Shown here piece after piece: positions 33,154 to 45,968 of a DNA stretch of 64,000 nucleotides. Location of the stretch: positions 1 through 64,000 of the forward strand of contig JABYQU010000079.1 of the NCBI GenBank assembly GCA_022264855.1. The letters are read 5' to 3'. This DNA comes from Lenzites betulinus (lineage: Eukaryota > Basidiomycota > Agaricomycetes > Polyporales > Polyporaceae). A program made the position numbers and the translations under genes. The first letter of the stretch is position 1. Every line of letters starts with the position of its first letter. Under the pieces are notes generated by a model that worked only from the letters and a program-made list of their open reading frames with translations, had not been told where the DNA came from and did not search any database.

Positions 33154-33573
33154 CCTTCGTCGAAGGCTCGCTGTCCATGGGATTTCGCTAGAGCCGACGA
33201 TGGCATATGAAGGAACCGGACGCCGCCAAGGCGGTGCATCCCGATACCCCGAAGATAAATAACTTGTGTCCTGCCTCATCCCTTTCTTGGTTTACGCGTG
33301 ACCGTATCGCCCGTGTGTAAGTTAATCTACTGTGTATCTTGCTTACTGTTCTCGTTCCGTCGCGTCCCTGCGCTTGCTTACCTTCGTCTGTCGATGTCAA
33401 GAACTTGCACGCATTTATACCATAGTAGTGTATCTATATCTCCCAAGAGCGGGTCCGCCGCATCCAATGACAAGTGATATTCGGAAACAAGGATCCTGCA
33501 CGCTGTGAAGATATTGTGAGATCCCATTTCAAACATATAGGTGTGATGCACGCACACTTGTAGTGTAGTGGTA
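33154..33573. other. Intergenic region between convergent genes
   Basis: 3' ends of the F-box and coiled-coil genes. Nothing else seen. Confidence 0.5.
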
Positions 33574-34865
33574 TCACTCAGTACGTGGTGGCGATGGAGC
33601 CTTGTAAGTCCCGAACGGCCCGACGGATATCCCAGCGCGTGGTATAGGAGGGCCATCTTGTGTTTGTGTGGAGTTATCTGGCTGTTGCTCGGGGTTCTGA
33701 TCTTCAGATCCTCGATTGGGGTGATCCTGCGGTACCTGGATGGACGCACTAGCACCTGACGCAGCTGTCGTCCCTGGGTGGTTGGGCGGCGCGTTAGGCT
33801 GGTACAAGCCGTTCACCAGAATGCGAAGCTCCTCGTTTTCGCGTTCTAGTCGCGCGAGTTCGATCTCGCGCTCGAGCGACCATGCAGCTACCGCCACGCG
33901 CCTTTCTGAGTCCTCCTCGTCGGCCAAGAGGCTGTCGAAGCCCGAAGGCGAGATGTACTCCTCTTCGAACGTATGGTCTTCGCGCTGACTTTCTGCATCT
34001 TGTATGCTGGTGGGCTCTGCAAGCCCCTGCTGCGGAGGCGATGAGGGACCCGCCACAGAGGAGCTCGATGCTTCCCTCGACTGAGCGCTTCTAGCTGCAC
34101 GCGCCTGAGCTAGGGCATAGGCCTCGTAGGCCTGGATATCCTCTCCACCCATTTTGCGTAGGATGATGCGGAGAAGGCGGCTGATACGAACGAGGCTTTC
34201 CGAACGCGCATTGTTGACCGAAAGTGACGCCTTGACTGCTTCCGTCTCCCGTTCGATGATGACGCTCTCGTATTGCCGCATGATCGCAAGCTCGCGATGT
34301 TGTACCTCGTGCTGCCAGAAACGTGTTCAAAGTTGGTTTTAGAAGGAGATGCGAGGAGGAAGCGTACTGCATGGGCGCGAAACTTCTCCATGGCTTTCTC
34401 TAGGGCTTGTTCGTATTCGCGGATGAGCGTGCTGAGTTGGCGGTTGTCATTCAACAACGTCTGGTTTTCCGCGGACATGGCCGCGTTCATCCGTTCCAAC
34501 TCGGCCTCATACACATCTGCCGATAGCAGTTATTGACACATTTCGATACCAACGTGTAATAGTGGTACCTTTGGGCTTGTCTAGATTGAAACTGAGGATA
34601 TATTGAGTATACACAACATACCCACAGCTCCGCTAAGCACCCACCGACGGAGCACAAAGCCTGTTTGAGAATGTATTGCTTGGGCCTATATGTAGCTGAG
34701 AGACTGGAGGCTAAAGTTATATTTTATGATGACACTGACCTTTACGCCGTCGGCAAGACCGTGAATGTTCACCGCAGAGGACCGATTTTGGCTGAGCTGC
34801 TCCGACATCTCAGAAAGCAGAGACCACACGCGCATGATGACATCGGGTTCGCCATTGGGATCCAT
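33574..34865 (-). CDS. Conserved coiled-coil protein, function unknown
   Basis: Hypothetical protein conserved in Agaricomycetes as far as I recognise it; no named domain. The exons join in phase to give MDPNGEPDVIMRVWSLLSEM, QLSQNRSSAVNIHGL, AQAIHSQTGFVLRR, FNLDKPKDVYEAELERMNAA and a long coiled coil (LLNDNRQLSTLIREYEQALE, then RETEAVKASLSVNNARSESL). After a Ser/Pro-rich acidic region comes a second helix (REIELARLERENEELRILV) and a disordered tail with PQDHPNRGSED. The first exon is short and joined through an intron ending ATAG at the AQAIHSQ exon. An in-frame ATG at 34874 adds only three residues. Divergent from the G-patch gene, 253 bp apart. Confidence 0.75.
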
Positions 34866-35118
34866 TATGACCATTCAGATGCACCAGTAGAATGAGAGGA
34901 AAGCAGTCTAGTATGTCCCGCAGGGTGTATGTATGAAGGGAGTCCACGAGGCCGAGTCGAGACAGTGAAAGCTAAAGCCGTCACCATCATCTCACTGTCA
35001 GTGCACAAGCTGGGGTATTAGGCGCTCGCTCATAGTGCACGTGGCTGACTATTGAAGATGACTTTCTACGGCGCTTACTTTGACCACTCGCTCTCGATCC
35101 ACCACCACCTATAGCTCG

Positions 35119-36294
35119 ATGGCCACCGTAACGCACTACATCTACTCACACTATGACCCACCAAAGAGAAAGGAGAATGAAGACGTTGAAGGAGGGTCCG
35201 ACGAGAACGTAGCACAGAAAGCAGAGGAAGACCCTTGGCTTACTGAGTCCGCGTTCGGGGCAAGGCGTCGCATTCAAAACCCTCCTCGCTTCGTACCTGC
35301 AGCGGTATCCTACGATCAGGTCAACGAGATAATTGGCGGCGCATCCTCTTCAATCCCCCAGGAGATTGAGCCTATACCATCCGCCCATGTCAGAGATTGG
35401 TACAAGTCCTTGCCCCGCGCTCCGGACACTCCTCCCGCCGAGCCTCAACCATCATCGTCCTCAGTCGCGCCTCCCCTCCCCTCTTCTGTGCTGCCCCCAT
35501 CACCTACCGAGATCTCTACCACACATGCATCCACTCAAAGGCGTCGTAAGCCGAACAAGAATGACTGGTTCATCAGTAAAGCTATCATGTCTGAGCCCGC
35601 TCCCCCTCGCGCAACCGCAGCGCCCACACTGGCGGACATCCTTTCCAGAGAACCGCCGCCGGAGCGCAAGGACCAAGCATTTGTTCCTCCCGTCTTCCTT
35701 CATATCGGACCTTCTAACAAAGGTTTCGCCATGTTGCAGCGGTCCGGTTGGAGTGAAGGCGAAGCCCTTGGTGCCGGGGCGGCCAGGCGCACGCTCTCCC
35801 AGAAAGCCAGAGAGAAGCAGCCGGCGAGGACCATACTGGACGATCCTCAGTACTCGGTCAAGACGGAGGTACACGAAGTTGCTGCGGATGCCGAGGACGA
35901 GATCCGCGAAGTGCGGAAGGTCGAGGTCGTAGACCTGACCCTCTCCGATTCGGAGGAAGACGAGATGGAGGACCTTGGAGGCCCCAGCACGGCCTACGAG
36001 CCGTTCCCAACGAGTGGTTCTCATAAACCCACCGCGCTTCTCACTCCCATCGCCACGGTTCTCAAGTCCGATCGCCTCGGCATTGGTTTGAAGGCGAAGA
36101 CAGTTGGGCCTTTCAAGGAATCGAAGAAGCGTGTCACGCATAATCAAGCTGCACTTGCCGCACATGTCCGTGCAAACGAAGAGATGCGAAGGCGGAAGGC
36201 TCTCCTAGGTCGCGGAGCCAAGTCATTCGCCAGGATCGCGAAAGCAGAATCGGAGAGTCGAAGGCAACTCATTGCGAGCCTCAACGCGGACTAG
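35119..36294 (+). CDS. G-patch domain protein
   Basis: Single-exon gene of 391 codons including the stop. The likely G-patch (RNA-helicase cofactor motif) appears as GFAMLQRSGWSEGEALGAG, interrupted by an acidic insert, and resumes at SDRLGIGLKAKTVG; such split G-patches occur in this protein type. Other features are an N-terminal WLTESAFGARRRIQNPPRFV, a Pro/Ser-rich linker, a KPNKNDWFISKAIM block, an acidic VVDLTLSDSEEDEMEDL that could be a SUMO-interacting motif, and a basic C-terminal helix. The start is the ATG at 35119; the frame is open upstream but has no other ATG. The protein is probably nuclear and linked to splicing or ribosome assembly by family. Confidence 0.75.
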   Translation: MATVTHYIYSHYDPPKRKENEDVEGGSDENVAQKAEEDPWLTESAFGARRRIQNPPRFVPAAVSYDQVNEIIGGASSSIPQEIEPIPSAHVRDWYKSLPRAPDTPPAEPQPSSSSVAPPLPSSVLPPSPTEISTTHASTQRRRKPNKNDWFISKAIMSEPAPPRATAAPTLADILSREPPPERKDQAFVPPVFLHIGPSNKGFAMLQRSGWSEGEALGAGAARRTLSQKAREKQPARTILDDPQYSVKTEVHEVAADAEDEIREVRKVEVVDLTLSDSEEDEMEDLGGPSTAYEPFPTSGSHKPTALLTPIATVLKSDRLGIGLKAKTVGPFKESKKRVTHNQAALAAHVRANEEMRRRKALLGRGAKSFARIAKAESESRRQLIASLNAD

Positions 36295-36995
36295 TCGGAC
36301 TCCTGCGCAGCCCGCCCTCTCCGCCGCCTTCACTCGCCTGTGCGTCCACAACTGCGACACCAGGCGTACGCCGGTCTTTCGTATCGCCCAAGGGCACCCC
36401 ATTCGTTGGATCGTGGCACGGAGGACACGCATGATTTCTACATTTCTTTGCGATATCCTTACGTCTATCCATGCCAACAACTCTTCGCGTTTCCAACGAC
36501 AACGCAGGCCTAGCCTTCCGGTCTATATCCTTGCCGATGACCAATCATTACACTCCCTCCCAGCTGGGACGCCGTCCTTGCCTACGCGCAAGGGGTTGTT
36601 TCCATAGTTGTAGATGGCTCGTGTTCGGCAGTATATTGTAGAGTATCCCTATGACATGTATCTACTATCACACACTCACCGTACTATGTCAGTTGGTGCA
36701 ATGCATCGCAGTAAGAGTTTGCCCTTTCCAAGCTACATGCCCTGGATCGCGATAGCCGCGGAACCAGACGAATTCATTCCGATCCAAATCTTGTCGCTTG
36801 GGCTCGGTCTGCCTGCCGGAATAAGCAGATATAATATGAGCGTCAGCACGCATACGTCTCTCTCCTTCCCCCACATCCCCGTCACCCCAAAACTTCCCGC
36901 CCACAGCCCACACACAGGACGCAAAGCAGGCTTTGCAACTTATAGATATACCCGTGCAACTCCCGCCCGTCGACCACTACCTCTAATAGCCCGGG
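36295..36995. other. Intergenic region, no gene seen
   Basis: Promoter side of the YPK kinase gene. A frame through 36.6-37.8 kb is a shadow of the kinase exon and has no motif of its own. Confidence 0.5.
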
Positions 36996-39171
<2,176 letters not shown>

Positions 39172-39785
39172 ACCGCCACGCTCGTTCTGTTTCGCATCTA
39201 CATCTACACCGTGATACTAGGATTCCTTCGCTGCATACGGCACGGAGGACGGCCATCTCTATGTTCTGGGTTTGTTCCGAGGATCCCTACCCGCGTCTTT
39301 CCTTACACACATCGTCGCTAATCGCACCCTGCTCATCGTTGCGTTCGTTTTGTTTGTCCCACTACTGCGCATGCGCACCATACAGTACATAGTAATAAGA
39401 CCATTCCGCGCAGCACGCGAAGTTGCGAAGCTGTACTCTTGATTATTGCTTCATTACCGCAGTATGCGGTGCGCGTCCGAGGATGCCTGCTGTTGCGGCG
39501 GTGGGTGCTGCTGCGTGGGCAGCGCGCGGGTGCCTCGCGGGCCCTTCACGCACGCATCTGCTGGGCACGGCAGGGGAAATACGAGTGAGTAAGCGGGGAA
39601 GCAAGCACTGGCGCAGACCCGCACCGTCTTGGGGCACGCGGAGGCCAGCCGGCTGGGCGAGTGGGACTCCGCTCTAAAGGGCGCCTAGCGCCCCGCGCTG
39701 CTCTCTACCGTCATCATCACACACGCCTCGCACGTCCTATCTTTCCTCCACATCCCCCTCGCCCCCGCCCCCCGACGTTTTTAAA
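39172..39785. other. Intergenic region, no gene seen
   Basis: Kinase 3' region and promoter of the VAP gene. Small frames only. Confidence 0.5.
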
Positions 39786-41168
39786 ATGTCTGTCTCGCTC
39801 AACCCAAGCAGCGTCTTGGGCTTCAACAGTGCGTCGATCTGCCCCCATGCGTGCCACTCGGGCGATTGACCGCTCCCCCATGTTCGGTTCGGTTTGCTGT
39901 TGCAGGACCGTTCACCCAGTCCGTCAAACGCACCCTCCAAATCACGAACCACAATGCGCAACCGGTTGCGTTCAAGGTCAAGACGACCGCCCCCAAGGTG
40001 AGCACGGCGCTGTGCGGTGTGCATGCATTGGCTGAGCGCGGACACGTACATAGCTCTACTGCGTGAGGCCCAACTCCGGTCGGGTCGAGCCTGGAGAGAC
40101 CGTTGAGGTTGCAGGTACGCTAATTCATGAATGTGGAGACAATGTGGAAAGCTCATTGCCTGCCCACTGCGTCCAGTAATGCTGCAAGCTATGAAAGAAG
40201 ATCTTCCCATCAACACCAAATGCAAAGACAAGTTCCTCATCCAAAGCACTGTCATCACCCCCGAGAAGGAGAGCTTCGCGCTGCAGGATATCGTACGTCG
40301 CATGTTCTGTCCTTGAATTCGCTTTCTCACAACATGACAGTGGACAGGCGACGGTGATGAAGTTCACTCCCAGAAGATCAGGGTGGTCTATCTGCCGCCC
40401 GAGGGCCAGACTGTTCCGGAGGAGGACGAGACGCATGCGAATATGAGCTCGCTGCTCAGTGTTCCGGGCCAGGACGTGAGTGGCAGAATTCCAAAGTCTT
40501 GACATTGTTTGACGGCCTGCCCATCACAGAACTATGCCACTGTCCGCCAGCATCCTATTGGCAACGGCCACGCAACTCGCGAACCCAGCACAGGTGAAGA
40601 GAGCACAATCCAGGCCCCGAGACAGGAGGAGTTCCACCATGACGCGCCCTCCACGCCTCCGCCTAATGTTGCGGTCCACCCCCCGGAGCCGCCAGTTGAG
40701 GAACCTCAGATGGACGACAGTGTCGGCATTGTTAACGTCAGTGTACACGCGCCTCCTGCCCATGTTTCACCGCCTCCGTCGCCGCCTACGCGTGCTGCGC
40801 CGGTGCCAGACCCTAACCCGGAGCTGGTCAAGAAGCTCGAGGAGGCTCAGGCCGAAATTGAGCGGTTGAGGCAACTCATTGCTTCCATGCCGGAGCCTAG
40901 CACGGTCCCTACCACCACCGTCACGACCCCGACGGAGCTTCGCCATAGGCGACGGCCGCTCTCGGACGACGGGAGCAGCACATACGATGGACGCACCACC
41001 TACGGTGCTCGCACGACTTACGACGACGACGGCCGCACGGCCTACGATGCGCAGACGGATGTCAGCAGCTATGTCGGCAGCGAGGTGCCGCCGCCGGAGG
41101 GTGTCCCATTACAGGTGGTCATCATCATCGCGCTCGGCGTGTTTGTCACCACGTATCTATTCTTCTGA
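39786..41168 (+). CDS. VAP/Scs2-like MSP-domain ER membrane protein
   Basis: Tail-anchored ER protein that binds FFAT motifs and tethers ER to plasma membrane. The exons join in phase: MSVSLNPSSVLGFN, RPFTQSVKRTLQITNHN, then VKTTAPK joined to LYCVRPNSGRVEPGE, which is the VAP signature that forms the FFAT pocket. Next come MLQAMKEDLPINTKCKDKF, KIRVVYLPPEG, a Pro/Glu-rich linker and a coiled coil (ELVKKLEEAQAEIERLRQ). A tyrosine- and threonine-rich repeat region (TYDGRTTYGARTTYDDDGRT) precedes the C-terminal membrane anchor VVIIIALGVFVTTYLFF. Placed between YPK1 and Rictor genes. Confidence 0.9.
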
Positions 41169-41664
41169 TCTGCAACACGCCGTATGGAATAGCGTTATAC
41201 GTAGCACTCTCAGCTGTCTGGACACCCTCCGCTTGAAGCCTTTTTATTCGCTGCATTCGTATCATATCATATCGTTTCTGAAGTTACCCTGTTCTCTCTG
41301 TCTTTACCCTGCAACATAATCACCACTGATGTCCCTCCCACTCGTTCACTCCGGATTATCGTTTCACTTGTCAAAGGGCACTCATTCCTTTACCTTTTCC
41401 TTCTGCTCGTCCCTCGCGCGCTCTCGGTGGTGATCTTACGGTACTGTTTAGCTTGTACGTACTTATTTTATTATACAAACGCTCCGGAATGCACCACGAT
41501 GCATGGCGTCTTGTGCTCGATACCCCAGCTTCCTTTTCGCCTGCTTTCTGTTGCCTCCAAAACCGCATGTCGTATACGTATGTTCCGAGTCAGGCGCTCC
41601 GTCCTAGGCTAGCTTTATCATGCCGCTCCTGGTAATCCCCTATGACACCACCACTATAACAAGT
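41169..41664. other. Intergenic region between convergent genes
   Basis: 3' ends of the VAP and CE16 genes. Nothing else seen. Confidence 0.5.
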
Positions 41665-43075
41665 TCACTTGGACGCCGCTCGGAGTTCCGCCTCGACCGC
41701 CTGTGCAAGCAGCCGGTGGACGTGCTCGGTAGGATGCCCCGTGTCTGTAAGTATGGTCAGATCTGCAGGAATGTACCCAGTCCGTCCGGAAAGTACGTAC
41801 TGAACCAGAAGAAGTCCGGGTCCTTGCACTCGCAGAACCCGGTGATGTTCTTGAACCCGTGCTCCGGCGCGGTGTCGAGGATCGTGTTGAACCACGTGTG
41901 CGCGTCGAACGAGAGCACGGTCACGTCGCGGTGCGCCTGCGCGAATGCAGCAGTGTGCGCGGCGAGCGCGGCGTTGTAGTCGAGGATGTTCTGCTTGTAG
42001 GTCGGCGCGATCGCGGTGCCGATGTGGTCCGGGGAGCGCTCCATGGGCGGGACGTTGAAGAAGAGATACGTCCCGCGCAGGTCGTTGTCGTACGCTTTTT
42101 GCTGTGCAGCGGAGGGAAGCCTGTTAGTACTAGGGAACGGCATGCTGAGAGGGGTGAGCGGCGTACGACTGCTCCGAAGAGGGACTGCATCTCGAGCTCC
42201 CAGAAGGCTTTGTAGCCTGCTTCTGTCAGCTGTAATGCACAACGGTGAGCGGGAAGTGGGTGTATGCGGGTATGGGAGACCTTACATTGAGGTTGAGCGT
42301 GTCTCCGGTGTCGTTGATCCCGATCCACCACGCGACGAGGGTCTCAGCGGGAGGGTGCGGGACGACGTCTGACGCGTATGCTGCCCATTGGTTCACTTCG
42401 TCGACGAGGTCGATGGTGAAGTTGTGGTGCAGTGGCAAGCTACGTGAGCGGTGCGCCGTGTCAGCTACATCGTACTCGCCCCCTAATAGTGATTTCGATG
42501 GGCTTACAGCGCCTGGTCGACATCTGCCCCGGCGAAGGCAAAGTTCCACAGTTGGTGAGGCGAGCAGTCTGCCGGCTTTCCTTGGAAACACCCGGTCAAG
42601 AATTCGGTCTGTGGACGGCCTATTAGATGACTTTACACGCAAATTTAGGGCTACGTACCCAGTTGGACCCATCTGAGCTGGTCTATGAATCGCGCGAATC
42701 GCAAGTCAGTCATCGGCATTTCCAACTCTAAGTACTGATGCCACTCACATTCTTCGGGGAGATCTCATCCTCAAGCAACTCTTTCGGTGTGAAGGAGAAG
42801 TGGAATGCGTCTCCTATGAAACTGTACAGATCATTAATATTCCGTCAGGGGGCTACCTATGCGGTCAGGACAGGCTGCCACACATACCTGAATGTGTTAA
42901 GCCCTTCAGTGCCCTGGACGAATGTATACGAGTCCCCAAAGGCGTATACATATTTCGTGCGATCCCAGTTGAATTTGTGAGCCGCCGTCGAAGGTACTGG
43001 TACGCCGAACACAGTTGAGGTCGCCGCAAGTCCCACGGCTACCGTGGCGAGAACAACTGTGGAGGAGGGGGCCAT
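41665..43075 (-). CDS. Secreted SGNH/GDSL acetylesterase, CE16-like
   Basis: Extracellular carbohydrate acetylesterase, likely removing acetyl groups from hemicellulose oligosaccharides. A signal peptide (MAPSSTVVLATVAVGLAATS) is followed by block I AFGDSYTFVQG with the nucleophile Ser, then NTFSFIGDAFHFSFTPKELL after a splice. Next come LTGCFQGKPADC, FAFAGADVDQALLPLHHNF, block III WWIGINDTGDT, a C-terminal FFNVPPMERSP, and the Asp/His pair in DTGHPTEHVH. Several introns, including one of about 65 nt after GLNTF. Consistent with the other wood-polysaccharide gene here (GH131-CBM1). Family CE16 is chosen from overall pattern; a plain GDSL lipase is the alternative. Confidence 0.85.
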
Positions 43076-43920
43076 CGGGGGCTGGGTGAAGGCTGCTCAA
43101 TGCTCCCCAACTCGACCCGTGGTTTTAATCCTCGCCGTGTAGATCAGCTAACACCGAACCCGGTACGCGCTGCGTCCAGCTGACCGGGTGCTCGATGGGT
43201 TCGCTGCACTTCCATGTGCCTCAGATGTCTGCGACGTGGGGAGGCGGATGACCTGGAGCAGCATTCTACTGCTCCCCAACAAGTTCGCTCTGAAAGGCGG
43301 GCCGTCGGGGGCATCATATGCGCATTTCGTAACGCGTCGCGTGTTTCGTAGCGCGGATGGATGAGGTCACCTTGTCACTTGTGGTCTTCCTACAGCGTCG
43401 GCAATTAATAGCGTCTAAACCCCCAGGAACAACCTGCACCAACCTTGATCGCACGGCGTCGGTAAATGCGTGCCTAGGTGTGCCTCCACCGTTTATTCTT
43501 ATAAAAATAATGCCAGCTTGTAGGAAGCCATGTATACGTACGTCCAACTACCCCGGCGTACCTTGATGGAGGTCAACAAGCCCGCCGCTGCAGGCGACGC
43601 GCGTGGTCGCGATCGGCGGAAGCGGACCCTTCCGAGCGGCCCGCGACGCGTGCTACCACACGACCTCCGAGCTGGTCGTCATCGTCGCTGACAACGGCGA
43701 GGGCGATGGTACCGGCGTTGACGACGAGCAACAGATCAATGAGTAATGCATGCACTCGACTGGATCGGCGCCCGTGTGAGGCAGGACGCCGGGAGTGTGT
43801 GAATGGCCGGTGCGGCCGTTTCTCAGCAGCACTGCGAGCACAAGAGGCATTTCTGCCTTGAACGACCCCCACCCCTTCGGCACACGCGAGCTCATCGTCG
43901 CCCAAAACATTCCGCTTGCC
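43076..43920. other. Intergenic region, with a short coding-like remnant
   Basis: Between the divergent CE16 and SOD genes. An open stretch at about 43.59-43.74 kb encodes ATRVVAIGGSGPFRAARDA and TTSELVVIVADNGEGDG before a stop. It looks coding but has no supported start or identified family; it may be a gene relic or chance. Confidence 0.35.
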
Positions 43921-44811
43921 ATGGATCTCAACCCCACGCGCCAGTCGAGGCAGCCTCGTTTCGCCATCACCGCCTCGTTCACGCTCATCGCGGTGTTCCT
44001 CATCTGGCTCCTTCTCCCAAGACACTCCGCCCTCGACGATGAGATTCTGTCGCCGCCTATTATCTCCAAGGTCGGCCTGTCTTTTCATGATGTGCCTGGC
44101 GATGATGAACGAAAGATGTTGCGCAGGCGGTCACGGTGCTGAAGGGAGAGGAAGTGAGCGGCACAGTCACGTTCACGCAGCTCTATCCTACCGCACCAGT
44201 CACCGTTTCCGGTGAAATCAAGAACCTCGACCCCTCAGCCAAGCGCGGTTTCCATATCCAGTACGTGTCATATAATACTATAACGCTGCCCCTCAAGCTT
44301 AAATGACCTGCTAGTGCTTCTGGGGACTTGAGCAACGGCTGCACCTCGGCGGGCCCCCACTTCAACCCGTTCAGCCGCACGCACGGCGCCCCGACCGACA
44401 AGAACAGGCATGCCGGCGACCTGGGCAACATCGAGAGCGACTCCAAGGGTATTGCCTCGTTCTCATTCGAGGACAGCTTCATTTCGCTCAATGGGCCGCT
44501 GAGCATCGTCGGGTACGTCATTGCCATTAATTAAGACCCCTTGCGTTCCTGACATCGGTTATGGAACTACAGACGGGCGGTTGTCGTTCATGCTGTGCGT
44601 GTATATCAAATGCTGCTACAAATTATGTCGCTGATTGTTTTGCGCAGGGTACCGACGACCTTGGCAAGGGAGGGGATGATGAGTCGCTGAAGACAGGGAA
44701 CGCCGGCGCCCGCGCAGCGTGTGGTGTGATTGGTGAGCCCACATGAACTATCATTGTAGCCTTTATATCTTCGAAAACTTACATGGTGTCTATGCAGGAA
44801 TTGGTGCTTGA
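43921..44811 (+). CDS. Cu/Zn superoxide dismutase with N-terminal membrane anchor
   Basis: Converts superoxide to hydrogen peroxide and oxygen. Exons 43921-44070, 44127-44260, 44315-44512, 44573-44594, 44648-44732, 44798-44811 join in phase to 200 aa. The SOD domain begins about residue 51: [16 protein letters not shown], then copper ligands in [17 protein letters not shown] and NRHAGDLGN with zinc and bridging His, VVVHAGTDD with the last copper His, and ACGVIGIGA at the end. Ahead of it is an unusual 50-residue exon: a basic start ([14 protein letters not shown]) and a hydrophobic segment [18 protein letters not shown], then a stem. This predicts a type II membrane protein with the enzyme outside or in the lumen, not the usual cytosolic Sod1. 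Confidence 0.88.
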
Positions 44812-45968
44812 CGTATGATATCCCAAGGACGGGACTTTATAGCGTGCCTTAGCTACCCATGAGTGTTACACAAACGTTTGCTCATTGCCCCTGGTTCATG
44901 ACCTTATTTACAGAAGTACTCACGATGTATGGAGTAGGACAGCCTCTACCAGTTCAGTCGGTTCTGCTGCATGACTCGGATCCGGTCCATCCTCGTTCAT
45001 CTCGGTCTACTAAGGTGGCTGCCAACGATACGTCCTCCGTCTCCCGTGTGACTCGCAGCTAGGCCTCGTAGATACTCTACGCATACGTACAGTGGTCTAT
45101 CATGCTGGCGTCTGAGAAAGACATCTGAACGAAACCCGCCTTCGGAAAAGAGCTACAATATAGCCATGAATCATGTCCAGGAACTCTTCAGCCTGAGGGA
45201 ATCTCTTCGAAGAGAGAACTGTAAAATAACGACTGTGAGAGGATGAGGTATGATAGGGTGATGACACGCGGGGTGAATAGAATGCTTATGTCGAGGACGT
45301 CGACTAAGCCTTTATAAAAGCTGGGAATTTAGTCCGTTGCGGCATACGCCACGGCTTGTGGCAGGGGTGGCGGCAAGGTTGGGCGCAGTACTACATGGCA
45401 CGTAGCGTTGGGGTGCGTGGCATCTCTGTTGTTCATGTCATTGCGAGGTGGGTCACATAATGTTTAGTGTCTCTCCGAGTTTCGATGAATAGGTTTACAA
45501 GACCACTGTTTATGAGTTCGATCGCTGCTGGACGAGCGTTTTAAGTAAGTACTTCGCATGGGACAATCATGGCACTGCAACTTGCCTTGTCAACGTTCTC
45601 ATCGAACCACCACGAGCCAATCTACCGTTCCATGAATCACTCCCATACACCCACCATAGCGTCCTTCACCACCAAGTTAAAGCACAACCAGTACTACTAG
45701 TGATCAGACTAAGCCTCGAGAGCTCTGGCGCCTATCTATAGCTCGTACAATAATCGCCGATCACACCCACGTGGCGATTGTCCTCGGCACATCGGCATAG
45801 ACGCGTCTTGAGCTCGACCGTATACCCGAGTCGTATACCTCCGAGTCGACCTTGCTGAGCTTGACAGTAGCTTCCGGGTGCTCTCGCTGCTCGGGTCATC
45901 TGCGGTTTCTTACTACGGTTATCTTTTACCTGGCCACTCATATCTAAGCTCTCGGACACTCGCCAAAC
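44812..45968. other. Intergenic region, no gene seen
   Basis: About 1.1 kb without supported features: short frames, no TATA box that clearly belongs to a gene, no repeat noticed. Confidence 0.5.
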
